NCBI GenBank assembly: GCA_033297075.1
Contig: MU858090.1
Span: forward strand, 167,493-231,492
Direction: 5' to 3'
Source: Rhypophila decipiens
Lineage: Eukaryota; Ascomycota; Sordariomycetes; Sordariales; Naviculisporaceae
DNA: 64,000 nucleotides
The notes under the pieces: generated by a model
Told to the model about the DNA's origin: nothing
Database searches by the model: none
The model's input: only the letters and a program-made list of their open reading frames with translations
Program-made: the position numbers and the translations under genes
In this document: piece by piece, positions 1 to 12,730 of the stretch
Layout of the letters: every line of letters begins with the position of its first letter
Position numbering within the stretch: position 1 is the stretch's first letter

Positions 1-1025
1 CGGGTTGTCACTTTTATGAAGTAGGCTTTCTTCTCTCTCCTGTTGTCGGCTTTTCTTGGAGATGGGCTTTCGGTTTCGAGTTTGAGCCCCTGGGCCCAGT
101 TTGTTCTGCCATGCTGGCTGATGGAGAGCACGACGCTTCCTTCGGGGAGGGCTGGTAGGAGTTAGTACTTTCAGGATAAGGGTATTGGAGCGGCGAACCT
201 CTTCGGATGGCTGGATCAAGACAATTGTCCATTGGAGTTGTTACTTCAAGGCAAGTGGTCTTGTTCGAGACTGCGATATGCAGCAGGGCAAGTATAAACA
301 AGATGCAATACCACGGATCTGGGCGAAGACAACATTGGGAGGAAGGGAAAGAAACACAGCAAAGGATGAGAATGATCAACTCTGACAACAATCTCGACAA
401 GTGATCAACCGTGAAAATTGGAGGCAAGTATGAGATGGAATCATCTACGGGATGGAGATTCTCCTGGTGTTTCTGTCGCTTTTATAACATAATTAACCTC
501 TACACCTTTATCCCTGACAGAACATCCTTCCTACAAGTACAAGAGCCTCCGCTTGGTTAGCCAGGCCGAGGGATTTGACATGTTCACAAACATAGCTGTT
601 TCTAGGGTCCCTCTGTTTGCTTGGAGCATGTTTGCTCAAGCCATCTCACGACACTTGAGGTCAGAATACATTCTCGGTATGCCAATGGCTGGTAACCTCC
701 TCAACCAATCGCTTGGAGGCCAGAAGCGCCAGGAGAAGGAGCCTGCAAGCCAGCGAACCAACATGTGCATCCCGTGTGGGGTAACATGGCAACTTGAATA
801 GGGGAAGAGCGACCTACTAAACCTAGTAAAATGCCTTGCTACCTAACTGCAGCGGTCGAGAAATGCGCAGTTTCTGTGTTGATTTGGTATGCTTCGGAAG
901 TAATTTTCCATAAAGCGGTTGGCTCGAGTGGTGCTCTCACCTACCTTGTTGGCGATATCTAACGTTTTCTGTGTCGAATTGGACTTGACTCTTTCCTTCT
1001 GAGAAGCCCTTTGTTTGTGAATTTC
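1..1025. other. upstream region without a convincing gene
   Basis: No reading frame here has an ATG start, splice signals and protein-like composition together. A minus-strand open stretch at 14-427 has two hydrophobic runs but begins at a TTG codon and resembles no family I know. A pyrimidine-rich tract near 985-1000 precedes the ATG of the receptor gene and may be part of its promoter or 5' UTR. Confidence 0.5.
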
Positions 1026-4000
1026 ATGTCATACCGGTACAACTCGAGTGGCCCAGACCGGTATCAAACGGGAGGCATGTCACATCCTCAGTCGGCAGGA
1101 GCCAACTCAAATGCTTCAAGGTCTGGACTGAGCTCGACCACGGAACCTCCTTCCGTCAATGGACCCGGCCCACATGTGGAAGCCAACGTCACGACAAACA
1201 CAAGTGCCGCCAACTCAAACGCATCCAAATCCGCGCCTCCATCTTTCTTCCGCCGATGGGCCAGCGACCGGCTCGCCTCAAGGCAAAAGCCAGAAGAAAT
1301 TGATCCAGAGGAGGGCATCCATGGCGAGTTAGGATTGCATCCTCTTCATATCAGCTCAGACTCGCTCATAGCCCTCGTCTTCGTCCACGGACTCAAAGGC
1401 GGTAGCGTCAAGACATGGAGGAAAGGAACCGATCCTCAGTGCTTCTGGCCCAAGTACTGGCTCCCTCGCGAGTCTGGCTTTGAGAATGCGAGCATCCACA
1501 GCTTTGGATATGACTCGAATTGGGGCACGACAAGACAGAGTATCCTCAATGTGCAAGACTTCGGGCATGCATTGTTTGAAGAGCTGCGGACCAACAAACA
1601 CCTACGGGAACATTCCGAGGTATCCATAGCCCTCAATAATTACTTCACACCATGTATTCTGCTGACCCCCGTGGCAGTCACCAATCATCTTGATCGGACA
1701 CTCTATGGGAGGACTCGTCATCAAAAAGGTACCCAGACCATCTTGCAGAGAAATATCCGTTGTGACCCCAGAAACTTATCCGGTTCAAATCCAAGGCTCT
1801 CATATCAGCTCACCGAGATGAGAAAGACCAAGCACTCCGCAAACGTATACGATCCATTGTATTCCTGGCTACACCTCACCGCGGATCCAACCTTGGATCT
1901 GTCCTCAAGAATATCATGGCTGTCTCCCGAATTCCAAAGCCCTTCCTGGCCGATGTTGCAAGCAAATCCCTTTCGGCCCAGCACATCAATGATCAGTTTA
2001 CTCGCTGCACTGATGGACTATCAATCATGTCATTCTACGAGACCCTGCCCATGAGCGTGGGCGGATTGTCTTCTGTCATGGTCGTGGACAAAGCATCTGC
2101 CATTCTTGGTGCGTTTTCTTTCGCAGCCTGTATCGCACAGTGGACATCATACTAACGGGATCACAGGTATCAAGGGAGAAAGAAGCAGCTTGATGAATGC
2201 CAACCATCGTGATATTTGCAAGTTTGACAATCGCGAGGATCCGAACTACATCAAGGTACGGGATGCCATGAGTGCAGAGATCGCTGTTATACTCCACGAT
2301 GGTTAGTCAATGACCTCCGAGATATACAACTAAGTGGCCTTGTAATAATGACTGGTCTTCATCCAGTCGTGCTTTCGAAGCGAGAAGAAGCCCGGTCTCA
2401 GCTGGCTGCACTCTGGGGTTTTCTAGGCAGCCACCCTCAACCTGACTACAGCTATGACAGAGCCCCAGGAACATGTAGCTGGATTGAAAAGAGGCAAGAC
2501 TTTTGCGACTGGAGGGATGCTCCACATCTGGCGACCGCCCAAGGACCAAGTATATACTGGATCACTGCCAGCCCCGGGACAGGAAAGACGTTGCTCGCAA
2601 CGCATGTTATCTCACACCTCCAGCAGCTGAAGCTCACATGCTCCTATTACCATTTTCAGGCTGGGAAAACCGAGTCACAGACTATAAGCGGATGTCTGAG
2701 GTCGATCGCCTATCAAATGGCCCAGAGCCATGCTGCCGTGAGACAGGTGCTCATTCGCTCACAGCAAGACAACATGAGCTTGGACTTTGATGATACGCGC
2801 GGTGTCTGGGCAAATCTATACACGCGGGGGATTCTTCAGGTAAAATATTCTACCTCCATTCGATACCCCAAGCTGACATGTATTTACATTTCTCAAGGTC
2901 AAGATTTCATCGCCTCAGTACTGGGTCATAGATGCCTTGGATGAGTGCCCCAAGTATAATGAACTATTTACGCTCCTAAGCAACGAGGCTCCAACCTTCC
3001 CGCTTCGAATTTTCTTCACAAGTCGGAAGGTCGGAGACCTTCAACGAATGTCCCAGCAGCTTGGACCTTCCCTGGTATCAGTCGAGATACCCACCCATAA
3101 CACTCTCGAAGATATCGAAACTTATCTCAAAGACGGACTAGCTGAGTTGCCTGTTGGTTCCGAGAATGAGAGGATGGAGCTAACCGGAACTATTCTCTCC
3201 AAGGCAGGTAGTTCGTTTCTTTGGGCCCGCCTTGTGGTGAACGAGTTGCAAGGGGCCTGGACTGATCAGAGCATTAAAGATATTCTGGAGAGGATACCCG
3301 TTGGCATGGTGCCGTACTATCAGAGAGCAATTGACAAGATTGCCCAAAATCAACGGGATATGCCAGTTGTGAAGAGCATGTTGGTCTGGACACTCGCTGT
3401 TGCCCGACCACTTCACATGGATGAGCTGGCTCATGCTCTTGAGCTAGACCTGCAGAAGACGTTCCCAAGTATAAGCACTGCGGTTGAGGGCTTGTGCGGA
3501 CAGCTGGTCATGATCGACAAGAACACTGGCTTGGTGAACCTTATCCATCCTACAGCTCGCGAATTTTTACTCTCTGACTCGGCAAGGGACTTCAAAGTGG
3601 ACGCGGTTTCAGCACATGAGCGTGTCGGACTCGCGTGCTTGAAGCTCCTCCAGTCGAAAGAACTTGCACCTCCTCGCCATCAACGACTGATTCGAGCCGA
3701 AAGAGATACTCCCCAGCTCCCGTTTCTTGGGTACGCGACCGAGTACTTATCAGATCATCTATCGGGGGCAAGGTCATCAGCTCATATCCTTCTCCCACAG
3801 CTGGAAAGCTTTTTCAAGAGCCATGCTTTGACATGGATCGAACGGATGTGTCAGCAGGGTGACTTGGATGGGTTGATCCGGAGCGGGAAGAACCTTGGCG
3901 ACTTTGTCGATGCTCAACAGAGAGGCAGCTTTGTGATGAGCCAACGGATGCAAGTGCGAGCCGTAGCGGAATGGTCGGTCACACTTGGAAGGCTTGCTGT

Positions 4001-6272
4001 TCAGTTTGGATCAGCCTTGCTCCGGTCACCTTCATCGATCTATTTCATTATCCCCCCGCTGTGTCCCAAGGGCACCGAGATCTATAAGAGCTTTGGAAAG
4101 TCACCAGGTGGACTCATGGTGAGTGCAGGTGGAAATGAAGACTGGGAAGACTGTCTTGCTACTGCGACCACTGAAGATGAACCACCTTCTGCGTTCGCAT
4201 GCGGCGAGGCCAACATTGCAGTAGGGCGTCGGTCTGGAAGCATCGAAGTTGTGCAATACCCAAGTCTACAGCCAGAGCTGACCCTCAAGACTGATCTTCC
4301 AGTCCAGATGCTCCACATCACACTGGATGGTAGACACATTGCCGTTGGCAGCCACAAGTTCCTATCTGTCTGGGTGAGAAACTCAGAGTCGGAAGAACCT
4401 TTGTGGAAAGCTCGTCTACGGTCTCCGTGTCTGACACTTGCCTCATCATCGACAGAGCTCTTTGCTATCACAGCGAACGGCCGCGCCTGGACGTGGGACC
4501 TCTTGACTGGCAAAGTCCTTGCGGAGCAAAAGCTTGCATACAAGCCGTTCAATCCTCCCCCTGAAGGGGACTTGCTCCTTGACCGTGCACCAGCCTGTGC
4601 CTCATTCTCACCGGACCGGCAGATGCTCGCTCTCGGGTACAGCTCTGGCCCGGTATGTCTTTGGGGCTTTGATCAGAAAGAGTTCATCGACTGGGCGACA
4701 GATTCCAACGATGCTCCATGCGAACATCTGCTCTTCAATCCAAACCCAGACTCGTCCTTCTTACTAGTTGGATATTCGGGCTCCAGGCTGTCCTTATTTG
4801 ACTCGTGGTCTGGTGAGCTGATCTGCACCAGAAGCCCAGACGATGACACTCGTTTCGAGTCCATTGCGTGGTCGCCTAATGGCAAGCTCTTCGTCACGGT
4901 GGATGTTTCCGGCTGCTTGCGGGTCTGGGAAGGCGATACATTGGCGACTCTATACCAAGTACAAACACCGCCTGCTGCTTTCCGGAGACTGGGCTTCACA
5001 TCAGACGGCCGTACCATCATCGACATTGCCGACTCAGACCTTCGTGTCTGGTCACCAACTGTCCTGGTTCGTAAGAACAGGGACTTGGAAGCGTCACCGA
5101 TTAACGGACATTATCGGGCTCTTTCGGGCAGCAGAATCACAGTTATTTGTGCCCATCCGACTCGAGCTGTGGTCTTCGCCGGGACGAATGATGGGAAGGT
5201 GCTCGTGTACGATGCGGAGACCGGCCAAAGGCGCGAGGCTCATGTTGATCCACGGCGGATATACATAACCGAGCTGGCCATCTCTCCCGATCGCGCCCTG
5301 GCAGTTGGTGACGTGAACCGTGATGTTCGGGTCTACCAACTTGACAATAAGCTGATTGCCCCTGAGGATGTCAAGCCACTCCAGATCCTATTCCAGTTCA
5401 ATGTCGACTATCCCGGACCCATCACGCAGCTCTTGTTCGACTCCTCAGGTGACTACCTGTTGGTATCGACCGTTGGATCGGATAGCCTGTACTCGATATC
5501 CAAGGCGTCATGTGTTGGCTTCATCGAATACCCAGACACCGGTGGCGAGCGAAGAGTCTGGAAGTGGTTCAATATTCCAAAGAAGAAGGAAAAAGACGGC
5601 AATAAAGCCAACCAATTTGGACTTGTCGCCGACGGTCAGCTACAATTCTATTCCGTAGAGAACTTCCCTACTCAGACCGGGGATAGTTTTCCTTTGGACT
5701 ACACGGTAGAGGACCGATCTGTGGAAAAGAACATCAATATCGTCACGCTCCATGAACCCTCAGGCATCATGGTCCTCGAGATATGCCACAAGCTGAGAGG
5801 GAGCACCAAATCAGTTACGCTCTTCTTCCAGCGACAGGTTATAGCCAACACTACCGCGCCTGAAGGAGAGTCACCTCCACCAAATATCTCATGGCTACTA
5901 CTCGGAGAAGCCAATCTTCAAAGCAAAATTTCTCATGTACTGGGTATCGCATACGATCATATCAGAGGTGACAGGTTGGTCTTTCTGGATAACCATTCGT
6001 GGGTCTCGTCAGTTCCTATTACGCCCACGAAAAATAAGGGGGCCCCTGGCGGTGAAACGTCCTTGAAAGAGTATAAGCAGCACTTTTACGCGCCCAGCGA
6101 ATATGTCAGTTATTCCCAGAAAGTGCCGCCGATGTTGATGCCGGATGGAACGGGGCCGGGCACCACGGCCGTGGTGTTTTGTAGGCGCGAGGATGTGGTT
6201 ATTGTTCGACGGGGTTTAAAGTTTGAGGAGGTGAGGAAGTTTGATGAGAGAGATGAGATTGCTGGCGGATAA
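1026..6272 (+). CDS. NOD-like receptor: alpha/beta hydrolase - NACHT - WD40-like
   Basis: Six exons, 1026-1619, 1678-1728, 1796-2108, 2167-2301, 2367-2839 and 2898-6272, join in frame to 1646 residues. The N-terminus is a serine-esterase-like alpha/beta hydrolase (SERAC1/SesB type): a hydrophobic strand ending VHGL near residue 116, nucleophile elbow GHSMG around 206-210, then ATPHRG near 242. The NACHT core has Walker A ASPGTGKT near 432 and Walker B-like VIDALDEC near 533. From about residue 950 to 1600 runs a beta-propeller-like region with degenerate WD repeats, so the repeats are not the near-identical kind of the classic het-e genes. The fungal family acts in non-self recognition and regulated cell death; on ligand binding the NACHT domain is thought to oligomerise and release the effector head. 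I chose the ATG at 1026, since the frame opens upstream only with a TTG. Intron 3 has a good ACTAAC branch site at 2151. The ligand is unknown. Confidence 0.85.
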
Positions 6273-7465
6273 GAAAGGTAATTTTCAGGGGTTTTAGCCT
6301 TTTGGGATGGGTGACGCTGTTGTTTCAGGTTCTTATAATCACGTAAGTCTGAGCAGAGTTGACTTGCCAGTAAGCCAATCTCAGAAAGACCTGCTGGGTT
6401 TTCACAGTGTAAGCTGCTGTGTAAGGCTAAATGCGATCTTGATATTCGGGGATATATGCCTCGGAGGTTATCGGTATTAATCGGTACAAGAAACAAGATC
6501 GTCGGGTATAATACGTACAGTCTCCCCCCTGTCATGCAACCTCCCTGCAAAGTGCAACCCCCTTGTAATTGCAACTAAAATTACGGTCAGAATTACCAGC
6601 AAGGTGAATTGCAACTCTGCAAAATACTTCCAATACCGTATTTTGTTGCATTCCAGGGGCCTACTTATTACCCTATAGAGTAGTCTAAAGGGCCGAAAAT
6701 TCGCCAGATTCGGGCCATTTTTGGCCAAAATTCCTACCCTAGACCCGCCATTCCACCCTCAAATTGCATCAAAATTATCCCTTTTTGACGATAAAAGACA
6801 CATGCGACTACTCGAATCAATTGAATTTCTCGTCATCTAGCTTCTTTCTGCGACCCTTTACGATTTTTTTCGATCAAAAATGGCCAAGTTAACCGTCAAC
6901 TAGAAAAAGCTCATCTAGAACTAGGTTCTCATACGTTACACCCGCAAGAAATTCGACGTTGAGTACCATTCAATACTCTTACGGATACGGATACCGATAG
7001 TCCTTCTCTAACGGCTCAGCCTCCACACCCTGTAACTTTTGAGGGGCCTGCAGGATGCGGGGGAGCTACAGGTGCGAGCCTTTGGATGGTGGGGTACGAG
7101 TTGGAGTCACACCCACTCGGCGAGTTACCGAGACTGCCCCGCCACCATTGAAACAAAATTATTTCGCATCCTCAACTTTTCGCTCCAGTGCACAGAGAAG
7201 CAAGACAGCGCGCATTGAAATCAAGGGTCAAACACAACTATAGTTTATACACGCACGACACGCTTATACTCTATCAAATCTCCAATCGCGACACACGGAC
7301 AGGCGCCACCGCGAACTTGGCATCCAGTCTGATCTTCCAGGAGATGACTCGGTAGCCTTGGACCATCATCGAGGGGCAGTTCAAGTTCCACCGTAATATC
7401 ACGAGCTTTACCACCTATACTATATACCGACCCGAAAGACTTCCACGCGGCGGCAAATCACAAAG
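6273..7465. other. 1.2-kb intergenic region, RPC1 promoter
   Basis: No gene is visible. The middle (about 6480-7000) is AT-richer with many stops in all frames and looks like decayed sequence, but I could not assign it to an element. The last 250 bp before 7466 should hold the RPC1 promoter; no TATA box stands out. Confidence 0.5.
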
Positions 7466-10400
7466 ATGGCGACAGCCGTCGTCGTGACGGAGGAGAGAAG
7501 GCAGCTCCCCGTCAAGCGGCAGCTGGTTGACCACGTTCCGAAGCGCTTCAAGGCGCTCAAGTTCGGCATTCAGTGAGTAACCAATCGACCGCCCTCGTTT
7601 TTTTCTGATCATCCTCTAACCCACATACAGATCGCCCCAAGACATCGTGAACCAAGGCGTGCTCCAGGTATCTACGAATAACCTCTACGATCTCAGCAAT
7701 GGCCGTCGCCCGCTCCCCCACGGTCTGCTCGATCCCCGACTCGGAACATCCAGCAAGACTGGCGCTTGCGACACATGCCAGCTTCCCCTCGCAAACTGCC
7801 CGGGACACTTTGGATACGTCAAACTCCCGCTTCCCGTCTTCCACATTGGCTACCTCAAGTACATCCAGGCCACCCTACAGAATATTTGCAAGACGTGCTC
7901 AAGAGTACTACTAGACGAAGATGATCGCCGGGACTTCCTCAATAAACTGCGAAAACCCAGAATCGACAACATGCAACGGGTCAGCATACTCAAGGCGATC
8001 AACACGCAGTGCCGGAAAGCCAAGACGTGTCCCTACTGCGGCGAGCTGCAGGGCGTCATTCGAAAGCTGAGCGTTCTGAAGCTGGTGCACGACAAGTTCT
8101 CGGCCTACAACCGGTCTACCGCACAAAAGAAGGTGGCACCGGAGAGTAAAGTGGCTTGGGATGCCTCGTTTGAGAACGCCAAGCGGTTCGCTCCCGAGTT
8201 GGACAAGCACACGAAGAAGGCTCAGGACGATATGCACCCTCTCAGGGTGCTGCATCTCTTCGAGGCCATCAGCGATGCGGATTCTGAACTCCTGGGCCTG
8301 AACCCCGCCGAAGGAAGGCCCGAGATGTTCCTGTGGACGTATATCCCAGCCCCCCCAATCTGTATTCGACCATCTGTCGTCCAGGACAAAGGCAGCAACG
8401 AAGACGATATCACCAGCAAGCTGGCAGAGATCATCCAGCTGTCTGAGATTATTCACAAGTCGATCCAGTCCAAGACATCATTAGCATTGATCAATCAGCA
8501 ATGGGAGTTCCTGCAGTTACAGGTGGGCATGTATGTCAACAGCGATGTTCCTGGACTCAACCAACCGGGCTTCGGAAAGACGATCCGCGGCTTTTGTCAA
8601 CGTCTCAAGGGCAAGCAGGGTCGATTCCGTGGTAATCTTTCGGGCAAGCGTGTCGAGTTCTCTGGAAGAACCGTCATTTCCCCCGATCCCAACCTGGCCA
8701 TTGATGAGGTCGCTGTGCCGCGCCAGGTGGCTAAGAACCTGACTTACCCCGAGCGGGTCAACCGTGCAAACATAGGCAAACTAAGACAGCTCGTCGCGAA
8801 TGGACCCGACAACTGGCCAGGTGCCAATACCGTCACGAAGAGGGACACTGGCCTGAAGTTCAACCTCAAATTCGGCGGCGACCACGGTCGTGCGGATCGC
8901 GCCAGGGATCTTCGCGAAGGCGATGTCGTCGAGCGGCACCTCGAAGATGGTGATGTCGTCCTCTTTAACCGACAGCCTTCTCTGCACAAGCTCAGCATCA
9001 TGAGCCACCGTGCCAAGATCCGACCTTGGAGGACGTTCCGTCTCAACGAGTGCGTCTGCGCTCCATATAACGCCGATTTTGACGGTGACGAGATGAACCT
9101 CCACGTTCCACAGACGGAGGAAGCCCGCACCGAAGCCATGTTCCTCATGGGCGTCAAGCACAACCTGGTCACTCCCAAAAACGGCGAGCCCATCATCGCC
9201 GCCACACAGGACTTTATCACGGCCGCATACCTGCTCAGTGACAAGGACTGCTTCTTTGACCGCAAGACGTTTGCTTACCTCTGCACCCACATGCTGCTCG
9301 GCGAGACGCACCTGGACCTTCCGCCTCCCACTGTCCTTAAGCCGCAAATGCTGTGGACGGGAAAGCAACTCTTCAATGTCCTCATGCGCCCGAACAAGGA
9401 TTCGCCAGTCTTGGTGAATCTGGAGGCTAGAAACAAGGTCCACGAAAAGAAGAAGGACTCAGACGAGCTTGAGGATATGTATATCGAGGACACCTACCTG
9501 GTTATCCGCAACTCAGAGGTCATGTCTGGCCGTATGGACAAGTCTACTGTCGGCGATGGCAAGAAGAACTCGGTATTCTATGTGATACTGAGAGATTTCG
9601 GGGTCGACCACGCAGCTGCAGCCATGAACAGGCTCGCCAAGTTATGTGCTCGTGCGCTGACCTTGCGTGGGTTCTCGATTGGTGTCGGGGACGTGTTCCC
9701 GACAGAAACCCTTACGGCCCTGAAGCGGGAGCTTTGCTCGGAGGCCTACGAGAAGGTTGAAGGCCTCAAAGAGGCCTTCCTCCGAGGCGAACTGGACAAA
9801 GCTCCCGGGTGTGATCTCGACGAGACTCTGGAGAACGCGGTCTCTGGCTGCCTCAGCAAAGTCCGTCAGGCGGCGGGTGATACTTGTATTGAAAACCTCA
9901 GTCCCAACAACGCCCCCCTGGTCATGGCCAAGTCGGGGTCCAAAGGTTCAGTCATCAACGTGGCCCAGATGATTGCTTGTGTCGGACAGCAGATTATTGG
10001 AGGGAAGCGTGTCCAGGATGGATTTCAGGATCGCAGCTTGCCGCACTTTGACAAAAATGACACACTGGCACCAGATTCGAGGGGGTTTGTCGAAAATAGC
10101 TTTTATACGGGCCTACTGCCAAGTGAATTTATCTTCCATGCTGCCTCAGGCCGCGAAGGACTAGTCGACACAGCTGTGAAAACTGCCGAGACGGGATACA
10201 TGTCTCGAAGATTAATCAAGGCGCTGGAGGATCTCTCATCACACTACGACGATACTGTTCGTACTTCGGGAGGAGGCATTGTTCAGTTCCAGTACGGTGC
10301 TGACATGCTGGATCCTGTGAACATGGAGGGCGAGGCCAAACCCGTCAACTTCGACCGGACGTGGGTCCACACTGAATTCAGTAGCAAGGGCTACGAGGAC

Positions 10401-12095
10401 AGGGCATTGCTTCCGGAAGAGATTGTGGATATGTGCAAGGAGATCTTGGACGGGGAGCGCAAGAAGTACCCAAGGAAGAGCCTTGTCACGGGTGAGCCGC
10501 TCAAGTATGACGACCTGACGATTCGCGACAGCAATGCCCACGAGGTCCTGATTGCGATCGACGAGCATGAGGGTGCCCGCGGATTCCTCAACTCAATCCA
10601 CAGCTACATCTCTGGTCGGGCCTTCAACCTTGCTCAGGCACGGAAAGCAGCCGGATTGGACCCTCGCATGCCGGCCGACTTTTATGTGCACGATAAGGAG
10701 CTTCAAGAGACATACGAGAAGTGGGCGAAAGAGCCGGAAGGGAAGCTGTTCGCAGGTGCAGACGCGGCCGCACAAGAAGAGCATATGGATCGGGTGGCCA
10801 AGGTGTCAGAGAGGACTCTGAGAGGCTTCATCCAGATGTGCCTGGATAAATATCAGAAAGCCAGGGTGGAACCGGGTCACGCTGTTGGCGCCGTGGGAGC
10901 TCAGTCAATTGGCGAACCAGGCACGCAGATGACGCTCAAGACTTTCCATTTCGCTGGTGTCGCCGGTATGAGTATCACTCAGGGTGTGCCTCGTATCAAG
11001 GAGATCATCAACGCCTCCAAGACCATCAGTACTCCGGTCATCACATGCCCATTGGAGAACAATAAAGTGATCAGTGTTGCACGTCTAATCAAAAGCAGGA
11101 TCGAGAAGACGTACATCTCCGATGTTATCAAGTATATTGATGACGAGTGGCTTCCCGGCAACGTGGCCAAGATTGTGTTGCAGATCGACCTGGAGGCACT
11201 CAAGGACATGCAGCTCGGCCTCAGGGTAGAGGACATTGCAGATGCGATTGTCAGAGCCAAGAAACTCAAGATCGATAAGAATGACCTCGACTTGGGCGAG
11301 AGGAAAGTCGAGGTGAAAGTCGACAACACGTGGCAGGACGTGACAGCGGCCAAGAAGGCAACCCGGCAGAGAGAGGCGGCCCTTGAGAAGGGCCAAAGTG
11401 TCGGCAGCGCCAAGGAGGAGTCGGCAGCCGACTTCCAGCTGCGGGTCAACTTCCTCAAGCGCATGCTTCCACTGATCACCATATCAGGATATCCCGAAGC
11501 CAACAGGGCCATCATCCAAACCTCGGACAAAATGGAGTACACGGTTCTGGTGGAGGGATATGGCTTACGTGCTTGCATGAACACGGAGGGTGTGATCGGT
11601 ACACAGTGTACGACAAACTCGGTCCTGGAATGCCGCGACGTGCTCGGGATTGAGGCGGCCCGCACAACCATAGCTTTGGAAATTCAAAGCGTCATGAGTG
11701 GCATGAATATCGACCCGCGCCACATGGACCTGCTGGCCGATGTCATGACGTACAAGGGCGAGATCCTTGGAATTACACGGTTTGGTTTAGCGAAGATGAG
11801 AGACTCGGTGCTGCAGCTGGCGTCGTTCGAGAAGACGCCCGATCACTTGTTTGACGCGGGGGCCAATATGAAGACGGACCGGATCGAGGGTGTCAGCGAG
11901 TGTATCATTATGGGACAGACCATGTCGATTGGGACGGGTGCATTCCAGACAGTTAGACGCTTGTGGCAGCCAAATCGCTACCTGTCCCCCAGGACTGCCG
12001 CGTTTGAGAAGACGTGGAAGAATGAGGAGAAGAGGAAGTCGAGGCTCGGGGGAGGGAGAGTCACGAATGGTACGGCGATTGCTGCTGCTTCTTGA
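7466..12095 (+). CDS. RPC1: DNA-directed RNA polymerase III subunit RPC1 (largest subunit)
   Basis: Two exons, 7466-7572 and 7631-12095, give 1523 residues, close to the usual size of the Pol III largest subunit. It forms the catalytic half of the nuclear enzyme that transcribes tRNA, 5S rRNA and U6 genes. Visible: an N-terminal zinc-binding cluster (CDTCQLPLANCPGHF), a second CPYCG pair, the invariant NADFDGDEMN loop near residues 516-525 whose three aspartates bind the active-site magnesium, and the trigger-loop block QSIGEPGTQMTLKTFHFAGV near 1121. There is no Pol II-type heptad tail, which excludes RPB1; the NADFDGDEMN context and the short C-terminus fit Pol III rather than Pol I. The N-terminal exon is only 36 codons, and the 58-bp intron (GTGAGT...CATACAG) is a conventional one. 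Yeast equivalent: RPO31/RPC160. Confidence 0.96.
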
Positions 12096-12730
12096 TTTTG
12101 GGTTCTCATGTTGGAGGGAATCTGGGGATAGATGTTTGGTCACGACGCATGGCAAGGGCTTGATGGCGTTGGGGTGGTTTGCTTATGTTGGGTAGTGTAG
12201 CTGTTTTGTAGTATCACGCTTGTCCAAGACAGATCATCGATCCATGAAATGATATGCCTACGGGTGATCTTGCAAAAGTGATGAACCTTTGGAACTCAGT
12301 GAAAGGTAGTGCCAAGCGTTCAGGGGTAATTGGACCTTTGTGTCACATGACCAGGCGCTGCCATTTCGCGCCTCTGATCTCCACTTTCGGTGAGCCGATC
12401 GCGAAGGAACGCGGGCTTCACTCCCCAAGCTGATCCCCCATTGTTGCGTCATTGGCCTCTTGGAGTCCTCAACACATCCACTTCCCACTGTGTTTGACTA
12501 CTTGAAATTCACAACGAGACTCTTTCGGCGAGAAATTATCACCACTCCAAGAAAAGGAACGATCTCATCGCTGTCGCTGTCGCGTTTTGTCATTGCTGCC
12601 ATCGTATGACATCATACCGGAATGTGAAACTCATCTACGCGCTTCTACGCAGCAATTGCGCCGGACTGGCCTTTACGCCCCAAGACAATTAAAGTCCTAG
12701 TCCTGGTATTACACCATTTTTCGGTGCAGG
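12096..12730. other. intergenic, RPC1 3' end to SRAP promoter
   Basis: No gene is seen in these 635 bases between two head-to-tail genes. A minus-strand open stretch at 12258-12488 has no gene-like features. Confidence 0.5.

Noticed and set aside
14..427. Minus-strand 137-codon open frame with two hydrophobic stretches
   Set aside because: It opens at TTG, has no convincing ATG for the hydrophobic part and matches no family; composition is weak.
6480..7000. Possible decayed transposase or gag relic upstream of RPC1
   Set aside because: Only one stretch of about 46 codons reads smoothly and shows no diagnostic motif; no inverted ends or duplications were found.
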